From assembly GCA_036924085.1 (NCBI GenBank), contig JAVGWX010000011.1, positions 40,224,970 to 40,288,969 on the forward strand: DNA of 64,000 nucleotides. The letters are read 5' to 3'. Both the position numbers and the translations under genes were made by a program. This DNA comes from Ariolimax columbianus. Taxonomy: Eukaryota; Mollusca; Gastropoda; Stylommatophora; Arionidae. The notes beneath the pieces were generated by a model. That model saw only the letters and a list, made by a program, of their open reading frames with translations. It did not search any database and was not told the origin of the DNA. This document shows positions 32,230 to 43,295 of this stretch, piece by piece (within the stretch, counting starts at the first letter, position 1; the number at the start of each line of letters is the position of its first letter).

Positions 32230-32865
32230 ACATTTGGGATACGATCAAAGTACCAACATAATCATTCTGTCATAATATTATGCAGTAATTCAGCCATCAA
32301 GGCGGCAATTGATAAACTTTTGCGCGCCAATCTCGGTCCATAAAGAGTAGTATTTCTGACAGATGCAAATTTAACACTCGAAGCACTGAAGTATGGTAAA
32401 GTGTCAGCTCTACATGTTTTACTGTCTAATGTGTGTAACCAGTGCAAGATTGTCATGCAGTGGAAAAGCGGGAAACGAAAGACAGGATCGGCTGGCTAAG
32501 GAGGAAGCTGCGAACGAGCAACCGGATGTATCAGTTTCATATTATCAAACCAATCAGAGATCTACCAACTTTAATACAAGACGATTATCATAGGATAAAC
32601 AGACCAGAGCAAACTGTTGTGTTGTGCCTCAGAAGAAGACATAAACTGACTCAGCAGCCCTATGTACTATAATTTAAGATTGACAACTCTGCCATATGTA
32701 CATGTGGACAGGCACCTCTGACTACAGAACCCATACTACATAATTTCTCCGAAAATGACATACAGAGCACAAGCCACTGGTCCATATAAACAACACTGGA
32801 AGAGAAACGTTATGGACTTATATTGTGAATTACAAAAGACAATGACGTTTATACAAGAGTAGACA
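32230..32865 (+). pseudogene. LINE-B subtype RNase H and tail
   Basis: AIKAAIDKLLRANLGP (32297-32345), then VVFLTDANLTLEALKYGKVS (RNase H Asp in LTDA, 32350-32410) and SALHVLLSNVCNQCKIVMQW. GKAGNERQDRLAKEEAANEQ (32463-32520) has the final Asp in RQDRLA. Next are YHRINRPEQTVVLCLRR (about 32588-32640) and the CTCGQAPLTTEPILHN knuckle (about 32698-32745). One frameshift falls near 32450. RT is absent. Confidence 0.75.
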
Positions 32866-33308
32866 CCATTTGCAGATAAAGACATTATCAGACGTGCGCA
32901 GTATTTGAATTATGGTGAGAAAAAAATTGCGCTTGACATCAACCTCACTCTCTGGTCCCCAGCTACCTTTAACCAGTGATAAGACAAGTGAAGATAACTG
33001 AAGGTAAATCAGGATGCAGGCATTCTGATCCCACCTCCCATGAAACCAGGGGTCGGTTGAAAAACTTGCGGGATTCCATCGTCCACCGTTCATCTCTTTG
33101 AGAGGCGAGTGCCTTACCTCTCGATCATCGCGTCCCTCAGCGTTCCCCATTTGAGAAGTGCATTAATGAGGATGCTGCGACTCGATTTTCATAGATTTTC
33201 TGCATATCTGCAAGAGAACTGACTGAGAAAAGAAAATGCTATAAATATTGACATAAGGTGTGTGGTCTTTGTGGAACAGCATTTTATTGTTTTCAATTGA
33301 ATTGCCGT
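32866..33308. other. No recognised feature
   Basis: Nothing supported on either strand. Confidence 0.35.
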
Positions 33309-34345
33309 CGAAGGTTGGCTGCAATCATCATCATTTAGCATGTCCTTGCAGAACGTCGCTCTAATGACAGCCTGTCTGCAGGAAACTATCTTTCGCCAGC
33401 CTTCCGGCTTTTCTGTAAGGTCAAATCCAGAGTCTCCTTGATGGCCATCTTCTTCTCGGTCGGCCCCTGTCTGCCTTTCCAGTAACCATGCCTTCCATAA
33501 CCACTCTCGGCAGTCCGTTGTATCATTTGACGTGTCTAAAATACCTCAGGTTTCTGGTTATTATGTCATTTATGAGCCAATTCTCCTCTACATTCAGGTC
33601 TTGCCAGATGAATTTGTTTCTTTCTTTCTTTGTCCATTTTATTTTCAGGACTCTTCTGCAACAATATGTTTCAAAAGCACCGATCTTCGCTCTTATTGCT
33701 TTTGTAATTGTCCATGTTTCACATCCATAGGTTGCCATAGGAAAAATGAATGTTCTTAGGATCTTTAGTTTTAGTTTTTTGTTTGTATTATATCATAGGT
33801 TTTGCATACTTCTTATCTTCTGCATTGCCATAGTCAGTCGTTTTCTTACTTTTTTTGTAGTCTCCATTGTTGTTCAGTATTGATCCAAGATATTCAAAAT
33901 GTGCAATATTTTAAATCTCTTCGCCAGCTATCTTGATTTTAGGTTGGAGCTTTGTCTTATCAGTTGTCATTATCTTTGTTTTCTTTGTATTCATGTAATG
34001 ATTCTGGCTTTCACTATGTTTCTGGACTATTGAAATTATTTGTTCTAGACCTTTGGCGCTGTTCGAGAGCAAAACTTTGTTGTCGGCATATCGTATTTTC
34101 GTAATCGCCTTTCCTCCTATTGATGAAGGATTGAAGTCCGTAGAAATTGAATCTGCCTTTATATTTCTGATAATGTTTTCTGCATATATGTTGAACATGT
34201 ATGGTGGAAGAATGCAGCCCTTGTGTATCTCAAACCAATCTCAGGATTCACCATGTATTCTGACGGCTGATTAGTTGAATCAGGTGTGTTTGGAAGCGCA
34301 ATGGACCTCCAATATCAACTGTGCCTTGTCTTGACGGTACAATCT
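33309..34345 (-). pseudogene. LINE-E RT thumb and tail
   Basis: Minus strand: GCILPPYMFNIYAENIIRNI (34150-34225), KIRYADNKVLLSNSAKG with a YADN in place of YADD (about 34065-34115), MNTKKTKIM, then HFEYLGSILNN. After an indel come ATYGCETWTITKAIRAKIGA (33675-33738), RRVLKIKWTKKERN, NWLINDIITRNLRYFRHVK and the tail GRPRRRW with LAKDSF. The last bases (about 33315-33345) are the CATGTCCTTGCAGAACGTCG end shared by LINE-E copies. An ATC-repeat tail is at 33326-33335. Confidence 0.75.
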
Positions 34346-34619
34346 GCCAGATTGACATTATGCCATCTTCTGATGTAGCTCTCCAATTTATTGCGTTACC
34401 CGCCTATTGTCCGTCTACCTTTAACCTTCCCCTCCCGTTTTGTTTTCAATAAATAAAAGTATCGTGTTTTTTTAATAAGATCAAATAACATATTTGACTT
34501 GCCTAATTTTAATGTCTGTCAAAATGTTATCCAATCTTACTAAGTGAGTGAGAATTGGTACCGCCAACACCTCACACCCCTACGGCAGTAATGCTATGGG
34601 TTACTTTACTTTACTTTCC

Positions 34620-34761
34620 TCTAGTAAGGACATCGCTATTTGTCTGTTTCTCTTTCCACGAAATGCGACACGTTATTCTGCATGACCAAATTTCAAGGAC
34701 CTCTATTTTGTTTTCCGACTGTTTCTTAATAGTCCACGCTTCTGCGCCGTATAACAATGTT

Positions 34762-34765
<4 letters not shown>
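34620..34765 (-). pseudogene. RT thumb fragment
   Basis: Minus-strand LLYGAEAWTIKKQSENKIEV-like text (about 34690-34765), then CRISWKEKQTN. Typical RT thumb of an endonuclease/RT element; about 145 bp only. Confidence 0.6.

Positions 34766-34844
<79 letters not shown>
34762..34844. repeat. (AT)n microsatellite
   Basis: About 41 uninterrupted TA units between two oppositely oriented LINE tails. Confidence 0.95.
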
Positions 34845-34846
<2 letters not shown>

Positions 34847-35348
34847 GCAGAGACTTAACAGCCTGAAGAAATTATGGCAGAGCACCAACAAAATGATAAA
34901 AGTAAAAGTCTTGAGAGTCTGTATTTTTCCTGTAGCAGCTTATGGCTGTGAATCATGGATGATTACCAAAACTTCTAGACAAAGAATTGAATCCTTCGAG
35001 TCAAAATGTTACAGAAAGATCCTCAAAATACCCTGGACAGAGAAAAAAACAAATGTAGACATTCGGCACGAGTTGAGCATAGAGAAGAACTGGTTTATCA
35101 ATTCTATTTTGGCTAGAAAATGCAAATACTTTGGTCACATCAAGACCCACAACGATCTTGAGAGAACGGTGATGGAATGTATGGTGCCAGGCAAAAGAGA
35201 AACGGGTAGACCAAGAAGACGATGGCACAAAGATATCCAGGAATGCCTGGGTATGACTGTGGCGGAGGCTGGAGTTTTGGCAAGGGAACGATTTTCTTTC
35301 AGACAGACTGTGATGGGAGCGACGTTCTACAAAGGACATGCTACATGA
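34845..35348 (+). pseudogene. LINE-E C-terminal open frame
   Basis: An uninterrupted 167-codon frame: MQRLNSLKKLWQST, IKVKVLRVCIFPVAAYGCES, WMITKTSRQRIESFESKCYR, KILKIPWTEKKTNVDIRHEL, NWFINSILARKCKYFGHIK, GKRETGRPRRRWHKDIQEC and ATFYKGHAT stop. It is the RT thumb and tail only, lacking EN and catalytic RT. It is open, so among the better preserved, but 5'-truncated at the (AT)n run. The Met is simply the first in the residual frame. Confidence 0.75.
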
Positions 35349-35514
35349 TAATTATATATATATATTTAAATAACACTTCATTAGTCTCATTTGTAATGTA
35401 TTGGTTATTTGTCTGGATGCCAATATATTCCTCAGCATATTACATGCACTTTTAACCATTCCTATTCTCTTCGTCACTTCCGTCACACGTCTAGCCTCAC
35501 TTGTAATTGTCTGT

Positions 35515-35902
35515 CACAGTTACAAGCCGGCCTACAGTGTCTAGAAAAGAGAAGTATTCGAGGTGACTTAATACAGGTTTATAAGATGATCAGAGAAACG
35601 GATAAATTAGACAAGTTTTTTTCTTCAAAATACAACCACCTACAAGAACAAGAGGACATAGCTACAAATTAACTAAAGAAAGGTTCAGATTAGATATTAG
35701 GAAATATGTTTTTAGTCAGAGAGTGGTAAATGCTTAGAATGCATTACCACACAAGGTAGTGAAGGCAGGGACAATTAATGCATTTCAGAATAAATTGAGC
35801 AATAATTAGAGCAAGATAATGTAAATAAAATTGGTTGTATACAGACTCTGCAGAGTCTTCTAAACCAGTATAAAGACGTTAAGGTAAGTTAAGTTAAGTA
35901 GC
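35515..35902 (+). pseudogene. CR1-like LINE 3' end
   Basis: LQAGLQCLEKRSIRGDLIQV (35520-35580), YKMIRETDKLDKFFS, then in shifted frame RGHSYKLTKERFRLDIRKYV and FSQRVVNA. The UTR hairpin (TTGGTTGTATACAGACTCTG ... AGTCTTCTAAACCAG) and GTTAA repeats to 35898 follow. A stop replaces Trp in the WNALP motif. Confidence 0.8.
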
Positions 35903-36464
35903 TGTCTACCTGCTCTAGTGTTGCGCCGTTCATTCAGATACTTAATGTATTATGAATTGTCTCTTGATAAAGTGTGATAGGATATTCCTTTGCTACCTAA
36001 AGAAACACTACCACAATCGAAATAAACACATCACAATGTAATTTCGTACAACAATAATCACAAACAACTGAAGTCTAAACAGCTCGACAGCCATGTTTAA
36101 AACAACACTTCCCATAACCCAATTTTCGTCAAATTCCGTACATCTAATTTCCGGTTAGCTACTTCTAAAAAAAATCATGTCACATCAATTTCCATTTTAG
36201 TACATCCTCCTATCGTTCCATATTCCTGTTTTAGATCTCCCCCGCTGACCTTCTGACAAGCTAATTTTGTTAGCGTCCATACATTGATTGCATTCAGAAC
36301 GCGTTCTTCACATTTCCCAGCCACCTTGTGCATAAAGGGACTTTTCGTACGACTTTCCCGTTGAATTTTTATGGCTTGCCTACATTACGTGCCCTCATCA
36401 TTTACTGAGAGCTTTTATTTTGTTTCTGATACAGAATATTGAAAACAATGAGAGAAATTTGTGG
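35903..36464. other. No recognised feature
   Basis: Unassigned AT-rich DNA before a long minisatellite. Confidence 0.35.
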
Positions 36465-37830
36465 AAGAGTGAACTAAGTTAGAGTGAGTGAACTAAGTAT
36501 GGAGGAGTGAACTTAATGGAATAGAGTGAACTACTATGGGGTGAGTGAACTAAGTAGGAAGAGGTCAACTAAGTCGGGGTGAGTGAACTCAGTAGGAGTG
36601 AATGAAATAAGTGATGAGCAATGAACTAAGTAGAGATGAGTGAACTAAGTAGGGGTGAGTGAACTAAGTGAGAGACATTTAACTAAGTAGGGATGAGTGA
36701 ACTAAGTAGGGGTGAGTGAACTAAGTGAATGACAGTGAACTAAGTAGGGGTGAGTGACTTAAGTAGGGGTGAGTGAACTAAGTGAGGGACAGTGAACTAA
36801 GTAAGGATGAGTGAACTAAGTAGGGGTAAGTGGACTAATTAAGGGCAGGTAAAGTAAGTAGAGCTGAGTGAATTAAGTCGGGGGGAGTGAACTAAGTAGA
36901 AACGAGTGATCTAAGTCCAAGTGAGAGAACTAAGTAGGGGCAAGAGAACTAAGTTCGGGGGATTGAACTAAGTCTGGGGAGTGAACTGAGTATGTGTTAG
37001 TGAACTAGGTAGGGGTGAGTGAACTAACTAGGGGCGAGGAAACTAAGTGAGGGACAGTGAACTAATTAGGGGTGAGTGAACTAAGTAGGGGTGAGTGCAC
37101 TAAGTGAGGGGCAGTGACCTAAGTAGGAGTGAGTGAGCTAAGTGAGGGACAATGAACTAAGTTGGGGTGAGTGAATTAAGTAGGGGTGGGCAAACTAAGT
37201 GGGGCTGAGTGAACTAAGTCGGAGTGAGCGAACTAAGCAGAAAGGAGTGAACTAAGTCGCGGTGAGTGAGCTATGGAATGGTAAGAAAACTAAGCAAAGG
37301 ACGGTGAGCTCAATAGGACTGAGTGAACTAAGTAGGAATGAGTGAACTACGTCGGGGTGAGTGAACTACTAAGTAGGGGTAAGAGAACTAAGTCCGGGGG
37401 AGTGAACTAAGTCTGAGGGAGTGAACTAAATAGGGTTAGTGAACTAAGTAAAGGTGAGTGAACTAACTAGGGATGAGGGAACTAAGTAGGGGTAAGAGAA
37501 CTAAGTCCAGGGGAGTGAACTAAGTCTTGGGGAGTAAACTAAGTAGGGAGGAGTGAACTAAGTTAGTGGGAGTGAACTAACTGCGGGACACTGAACTAAG
37601 TAGGGGAGAGAGAACTAAGTGAGGGACAGTGAACTAAGTAGGGGGGAGTGAACTAGCTGCGGGACAGTGAGCTAAGTCCGTGTGAAGGAACTAAGTCCGG
37701 GGAAGTGAACTTAGTAAGGGAGAGTGACCTTAGTGGGGGACAGTGAATTTAGTAAGGGAGAGTGAACTTAGTGGGGGACAGTGAATTAAGTGAGGGCGAG
37801 TGAACTTAGTGGGGAAGAGTGATTTAAGTG
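36465..37830. repeat. 19-bp minisatellite
   Basis: About 70 degenerate units of AAGTAGGGGTGAGTGAACT, with interspersed variants (GAGGGACAGTGAACTAAGT, CCGGGGGAGTGAACTAAGT). Strong G over C on the plus strand. Confidence 0.95.
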
Positions 37831-38060
37831 TGATACCTGGGTGTTGGAGAGATTAGCTGGGTGTGGGAGAGATTAGCTGGGTGTGGGAGAGAGAGACTAG
37901 GTATGTAAGAGAGGAACAAGGTGTGGGAGAGATGAGCTATGTGTGGGAGAAACAGGCTAGGTGTGGGAGAGAGGAGCTTGGTGGGTAGATAGGAGTGAGG
38001 TGAGGAAGACACTTGTGAGGAAGACACTTGTGAGGAAGACACTTGTGAGGTAGACAATTT
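37831..38060. repeat. 20-bp then 15-bp tandem repeats
   Basis: About eight units around GTGTGGGAGAGATTAGCTGG, then four of GAGGAAGACACTTGT at 37998-38050. It directly continues the 19-bp array. Confidence 0.85.
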
Positions 38061-38089
38061 AATGGTGAAGAAAGCAACTTAATGGGCGA

Positions 38090-38475
38090 CATTATTTATT
38101 GAGGGATATCATTTAGCGAGAAAGGATAACTTTGTTGGACATATCCTCTTATTTTTCCTCAGTCTTTCTCAGATCAAGATCCCGGTTTCTCTAATAAAGG
38201 TCACCGTTGTTTGCATGACTGTTTTATCTCCATACAGAAATTGTCTCATATCTGTCTCGAGAGGACAATAGTGTACTTCCACTTCCTGCGTGAGCGTGCA
38301 GCTTTGTAGGATGCGTTCCACGGTCATGGTATGGTCCCAACATGGACACCTGTCATTTGTCTCAATCCTCATTTTGCTGCAAAGATGACCCTTGAGTATT
38401 ATGCTCATTCTCAATCTAAAGATGATGACTTGCTCTGCTCTACTTAAATCATAGTAAGGGATCAAGATGCTGAGC
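38090..38475 (-). pseudogene. LINE-B subtype C-terminus
   Basis: Minus-strand YDLSRAEQVIIFRLRMSI (38405-38455), KGHLCSKMRIETNDRCPCWD, MTVERILQSCTLTQE (the CCHC knuckle region), MRQFLYGDKTVMQTTVTFIR then ETGILI. Same order as QVVVFRLRTG ... CPCGTG ... HLLQNC ... LYGSGE ... in the intact LINE-B, but a different subtype (IRETG ending). Confidence 0.75.
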
Positions 38476-38477
38476 AG

Positions 38478-38830
38478 CGCATTAGCTGCAGTGGTCAGCG
38501 ACTCATAGATGACTGCTAGCGTCAGGGCCAGCGAACCAAATCTGCCAAGATCCTTCTACACCTCCACGTGGTGATCCTGGATAACAGGCTGCAGCAGGGC
38601 AGACTGGCTAAGGAGATGGGATCGAAGAGGGAATGCTAACCCAGTACTAAAAAAATGGGTTGCTGAAGTTGGATGTGTTGAACCGATAGGTGCAAATATC
38701 GCAGTCAAGCTGTAAACTACCACACAACGCATTCCGTTCTCTGGACTGCATTCTGCTACTTAAGCCATTTCAGTGTTTTCTAGCGGGAGATTGAGAATGA
38801 ACGAAGCTAAGCCATGCCAAATCATAGAAG
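38478..38830 (+). mobile_element. Repeat F
   Basis: About 340 bp, beginning around GCTGCAGTGGTCAGCGACTC and ending GAGATTGAGAATGAACGAAG. Other copies are at 39.4 (partial), 50.1 and 51.2 kb. The 3' end is followed by GAA runs in two copies, which suggests a retroposed SINE-like element. I see no clear A/B box pair. Confidence 0.75.
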
Positions 38831-38847
38831 CTGTCTTCTTGAGGCTC

Positions 38848-39075
38848 AGTGGTCTGTAGGTAATGTGTCTGTCTCGGGTCCCGGAGGTAGCGGGTTCGAA
38901 TCTATTGGTAAATATTCCCTTGATCTGTGAGAAGTGAGATCGCATTCCTGCGTTCATTGTCGAGCACGTTAAAAATCTCTCGACAGAAATCGAAAAGAGT
39001 AGGCTTAGCGGCCGTTGCCCGGAACAATTCAAAGATTCAAGTGAGAAATCTACCAAAATTATTTATACCTTCCCC
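38848..39075 (+). mobile_element. SINE-2
   Basis: Head GAGGCTCAGTGGTCTGTAGG then GCGGGTTCGAATCTA (B-box-like, about 38888-38902). Body TCGAAAAGAGTAGGCTTAGC, GGCCGTTGCCCGG, ending AAATCTACCAAAATTATT. It sits immediately after repeat F. Confidence 0.8.
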
Positions 39076-39379
39076 CAGTCATAGTTAGCTGTTGGAAGTT
39101 CTAAAATACCTACTACGCACAGCCGAAGCCTTCGGCTATCTGGAAACAGACATTAAACGTGCCTATTTGAATGCCAGGGTTCCAAGTGTTCCAAGTAAGC
39201 TATCTTTTTTTCGAAAGTCTGGGTGTTAATTAATCCATTTTTTTTGCTGAAGATGGCTTTAACTGCGGTCTTAGCCCCATTATTCGTTAAACTTTGGACG
39301 TTACTGGAAAATTATGGCGTACAAGGCCAGCTGTATGGAAATGTAAGAGCACTGTTTCGTTAGAGTAAACATATATAGC

Positions 39380-39596
39380 CTGCCCAAGACGGATGTGTCG
39401 GACCGAAAGGTGCAAATATCGCAGTCAAACTGTAAACTAGTGACACAACCCATTCTGTTCTCTGGACTTCATCCTGCTACTTGCAAAGCCCTGCTCAGGG
39501 CTTGGTAGCGGGAGATTGAGAATGAACGCAGAAGAAGAAGAAGAAGAAGAAGAAGAAGAAGAAGGATAAGAAGAAGAAGAAGAAGAAGAAGAGTAT
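39380..39596 (+). mobile_element. Repeat F, 3' part with GAA tail
   Basis: The 3' two-thirds of repeat F (GGATGTGTCGGACCGAAAGG ... GGAGATTGAGAATGAACGC), then (GAA)n from 39531 to 39591. The tract after the repeat looks like its own tail. Confidence 0.8.
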
Positions 39597-39829
39597 AAAC
39601 GCCACCAGAAGGAACAATGGTTTGACAGATGCTTTTGAAACTGCAAGTGGGAGGCAGAGAAGTGGGCTTTGCTGCATGCTGTTCAACATGGGAAAATTCG
39701 CATCAGAGATAAGTCAAACTCAGACATCAGAAGTAGAATCAAACTCAGTATAACCAATTATTCGTTACAGTCGATCAGAGTCTAGTGCAACAGAGATGAA
39801 AAAAGACACAACATCACACGAGCGCTCTT

Positions 39830-40345
39830 TCGACTTCTCATCATCATCATGTAGCACGTCGCTCTCATCACACAAATGAATCTCGGTCTCCAGTCAATCT
39901 TCCCACCTGCTCCATGTTCATGTTTAGTAAAAGTAAAGTAGCTCATTGCATTACTGCGGCAGGAGTGTGAGATATTAGCGATCTAACATTTCAAAGTCTC
40001 GGCTATATGAGGCTCTCACTCGCCGTATTTACTTCCAGGACTGAACCGGTACCTTTTTAAGGCGGGGTCGACCAGGAAGTTGTTGCTGTCTGAAAAAAAC
40101 ATTACCCCCTCAACTGGAGAATGAACCCAGGACTACTTAGATGCGAAGCCAGCTCGCTAACTATTGCGCTTTGCGGCTCCATGTATAGAATATCCTTTAT
40201 ATCTTTTATCCACCTTCGCCTTAGTCGACCCTTGCCTCGCCTTCCAGGTACCATGCCCTCCATGACCGTTCTTTCCAGCCCGTAATGACGTTTGACATGG
40301 GCGAAACATATTCAACTTTCGACTACCTGTGCTTAATACAATATT
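39830..40345 (-). pseudogene. LINE-E 3' end, interrupted
   Basis: Outer parts 39840-39922 (CATCATGTAGCACGTCGCTC ...) and 40183-40345 (ATCCACCTTCGCCTTAGTCG ... GTTTGACATGGGCG) match adjoining parts of the LINE-E copy at 55.86-56.10 kb. In the minus-strand reading, GRRGKGRLRRRWIKDIKDIL-like text is coded. A SINE-3 separates the two. Confidence 0.7.
39923..40182 (-). mobile_element. SINE-3 inserted in LINE-E
   Basis: In reverse complement the head reads GCCGCAAAGCGCAATAGTTA then GCGAGCTGGCTTCG, with B-box-like GGGTTCATTCTCC. The body carries GTCGACCAGG and GGTACC, shared with the copies at 58.8 and 62.4 kb. CTCCATGT flanks it on both sides (39908-39915 and 40178-40185), a possible short target duplication. 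Confidence 0.7.
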
Positions 40346-40685
40346 CGAAATAACGATAAGAAAATATGAACTAGAAGGATAAGTATAGTATATGGGCTAC
40401 TCAACAATAAATATCAATGATATTACTCCTCAGAAGAGTCATGTATTTGGGCAGTATTTTTGTTCGGCAGACGATAGGATCGACCGAGAAATCGAGACTA
40501 GGTGTCAGAAAGCATCTACGGTACCTTTTCAGCTGTCACTACTGCCTAGGCACCCGAGCATTAGTTCGGCAACAAAGCAACAGCTGATAAACAGTATATT
40601 TATGTGGACTCTGTGTTACCAGGACCAAACATGACCTTTGTCCAGGCGCGTGAGAGCAAAATGTTGACGTGTGAAATGAAGTGTT

Positions 40686-40942
40686 TTTTTGTTTGTTTTT
40701 GTTTTCGTTCGCCTTATTTCTCTATTCCCGAAAGACGGTATGCGTTGCGGTGTGGTTTTTATTTTGCGCCTGTCGGCCCAGTGCATCCGACTTCGGCATG
40801 CATTTCATGTAAGGTCCTGTTTCCTTCTGCATTTTCTAAGAGTTTGCTTCCCCGGGGTAACGGCCGATGCTGTGATGGAGATCGAACCGAGCACCTTCTG
40901 GTTGTGAGCCGTGTCACTTAACCACTAGCTAACGCGTCCCTT
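40686..40942 (-). mobile_element. SINE-1 inserted in LINE-C
   Basis: A full-length reverse copy. The head at the right has the A-box region CTAGTGGTTAAGTGACACGG (minus strand) and B-box GGTTCGATCTC, and a T-rich tail is at the left (40682-40696). LINE-C text breaks off at GTGAAATGAAGTG and resumes with TTGAG, which reads continuously GAAGTGTTTGAG in the 20.57 kb copy. Confidence 0.85.
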
Positions 40943-41085
40943 GAGTTCGACGGTGTTATCATGAAGGACACAAACAAAATGAAGACGTTTAAAATATGAT
41001 CGGCATTAGGTCTTGTGCAGATTAGACTTTCCAGGCAGAAAGTAAGTTTGTTTGGTCATCTCATGAGAATGCACTTTCATCAACT

Positions 41086-41180
41086 TCCACTGATGGCTTA
41101 CTTTCATCAACTTCCACTGATGGCTTACTTTCATCAACTTCCACTGATGGCTTACTTTTATCAACTTCAACTGATGGCTT
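41086..41180 (+). repeat. 27-bp in-frame tandem repeat in LINE-C tail
   Basis: Three near-perfect units and a diverged fourth (TTTTATCAACTTCAACTGAT) of a 27-bp unit, each coding FHQLPLMAY. Other LINE-C copies have one unit. Confidence 0.9.
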
Positions 41181-41334
41181 ATAGGGCTGGTAGATCTGGC
41201 TACAGGATAGGGGGGCGCCTGCAAGGCTGGTGGATAGATGACATTCGAGCGATTGTGCAGCAGCACGATCTCATCGACAGTCGCAACTCACTTGGCGCAG
41301 GACATGTAACTTAGGGTCCCCACAACGGCACAAG

Positions 41335-41432
41335 TGGAAAGAAAACTAACACATACACACAAACACATACATACATACACACACGCGCAGCACTCCTCCA
41401 CACACACGAACACACACACAAACATACATAAA
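41335..41432. repeat. CA-rich microsatellite
   Basis: Impure (ACAC/ACAT)n immediately after the LINE-C end; probably grown from its tail. Confidence 0.85.
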
Positions 41433-41725
41433 GTAGACGTAAAAAAAAGGATCAAATGTAAATTCCTCCTAAAATGATTATTCGTTGACGTAATGTAATG
41501 GCAAGTACTAGACTTGTATATAATTAGCCAACAAAGATGTTGCCTATTTCATTATGTTTTCAACGTGCCCTCATTTAGCGGAAACACAAGTCACCAGACG
41601 AGTGTGCCATTAGGGGATTGTTGTGTCGATTGTGGTTTGGTGGAGTTCATTCAAATTGTCACAAATTCGTTGTTTTAACCTAGTGATGTCTCTGAACTTC
41701 CAGTCGTTCACTTTTTGCACCATTA
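41433..41725. other. No recognised feature
   Basis: Unassigned. Confidence 0.3.
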
Positions 41726-41729
41726 CGCC

Positions 41730-42108
41730 GAGGAAGGAAGACTATAGTCTGGTCAGGTAAACTATTTTGATCAGACATGGAAAACTATTCTGATCAGACA
41801 TGGTAAACTATTCTGATCAGACATGTAAGTTAGGTCCAGGCTTACTGGACAAGACCCTCACCTTGCCTTCCTGGTAATTCTTCCTAGAAACGGGTTGTTT
41901 TCATGGCAGCCCGAGTAGCAAGATGAGGGATCGACGTGATCTCCGTAATAGTGAGCAATACGCAGATGAAGCCAATCATAGCACAACCGCCTTGAGGACC
42001 CCGGTTCATCTTCATCAGCACTTTCGGGATGTGAGAAAAGCTACAACAACCTGCCACTTAGCGTCCTTATTAGGGAACACAAAAGAGTAATCCTACTCAT
42101 TGTGGGCA
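41730..42108 (+). mobile_element. Repeat B
   Basis: About 370 bp running from GGAAGGAAGACTATAGTCTG through GACAAGACCCTCACCTTGCC, GATCGACGTGATCTCCGTAA, CAGATGAAGCCAATCATAGC and CATCAGCACTTTCGGGATGT to CTCATTGTGGGCATTCAACA. About three tandem units of AAACTATTCTGATCAGACATGG are at 41758-41826. Copies are at 21.0, 48.5, 54.8, 55.4, 56.8 and 57.2 kb. No coding potential; class unknown. Confidence 0.8.
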
Positions 42109-42568
42109 TTCAACAACACCATGGCGCCCCTAAATACATAGTCAACGAGACTTAGGTAGAAAGAAAAAATCAATCGAATAGAAGGTCGATATCTTTTATG
42201 TTTTACAAAAAGGGTTTTATATGCAAAATAAATGTAGCAATTCCCAAAAGGGGTCCCTTGAATTGGAAAATGTTGAGATTTGACCTCAGGAGGCGGATAC
42301 TGTATGTCAAGGAAAAGCAAAAAGAATATCATATAAGTGATGCCTGCGGATCATCGAGATGACAATGAATCAAGAGCAACACATTTGCACTATAGAAACA
42401 TTAGCTGGTAGCTACATAATGATACACACGTGCATCCATACACTGGTCAATTCGACCTAACATCGCCATAAGGACTGCGGTTTGGGGTGCCGTCCCCAGA
42501 AGAATTCAGACAGGATCAACTGATGCACATCGTGTAGAAAGTTAAAACAAGTATGAAAACGGTCAAAT
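42109..42568. other. No recognised feature
   Basis: Unassigned; probably upstream LINE-C remnant too worn to read. Confidence 0.3.
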
Positions 42569-42569
42569 A

Positions 42570-43295
42570 TCTGGAAGAAGACGTTTAATCAGCAGAACAT
42601 TCAGGTAGTAGTTATTTTCTTACACAGCTCGAAGAAGCCTACAGAAACACCGACGGAGACTAAAATGAATTTAATGAAAGTTAATTGCAAACGAAGCAAT
42701 CTTTTTCCATCAATGTCCCGTTTACGATGTACACCATCAGTGAAGGGGCGGTAAGGACAAGTGTCGGACAGACAAACTAATTCCGAGTGAGGAGTGGGGT
42801 GCGTCAAAGATGTTGTCTAGCCCCTTTTTTATTCATCATCTATAACGATGAAATCACAAGAAAAGCCAATCAATGTAATGAATTACTCAACGAATTGATT
42901 GTTACATACAAACAGAGAGTCTTCTACAAAAACAAGAGGATTTACACCTCACCGGTCTCGACTTAGCCTGTCTTGAGTATGACATGAAGATCACATGAAC
43001 TGTCCAGAAACTAGGACAGTCAAACGTCAACGACAGCCCAGTTTCCCAACTGGCGACACAATCCAAAAGTAGGTACGGAAATGTACGTACCGCGGAGGTG
43101 TCTTCACTGACGATGGCAGACTGGAACAAGAGATAGAAAATATAATTCAAAAGGCAAACACGGTGCATTACCATCTGGCACCGATACTGGAAGATCCAAG
43201 TGTCGATATGGCTACTAAACAGAAGCTGATAAATACGTTGATCATCCCTACGTTATGCTTTCAAGTCTCAAACTTGGGTCCTATTAGATAGTCAC
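42570..43295 (+). pseudogene. LINE-C RT remnant
   Basis: FRVRSGVRQRCCLAPFLFII then YNDEITRKANQCNELL (about 42780-42895) is the RT VRQGC...LF block in shifting frames. LEQEIENIIQKANTVHYHLA (about 43120-43180), LEDPSVDMATKQKLINTLI and IPTLCFQ are the thumb. The FADD segment is lost. It ends where an HTH repeat begins. Confidence 0.7.

Larger units (their letters stand above)
40390..41325 (+). pseudogene. LINE-C RT thumb and tail, interrupted by SINE-1
   Basis: Thumb: DRIDREIETRCQKASTVPFQ (40468-40530), LPRHPSISSATKQQLINSIF, then LCYQDQT. The tail resumes after the SINE with KVSLFGHLMRMHFHQLPLM (41043-41100), AGRSGYRIGGRLQGWWIDDI and VQQHDLID. The phrase FHQLPLMAY is present four times in a row at 41086-41180. 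The Trp-rich end RWIDDIR is partly altered. Confidence 0.75.
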
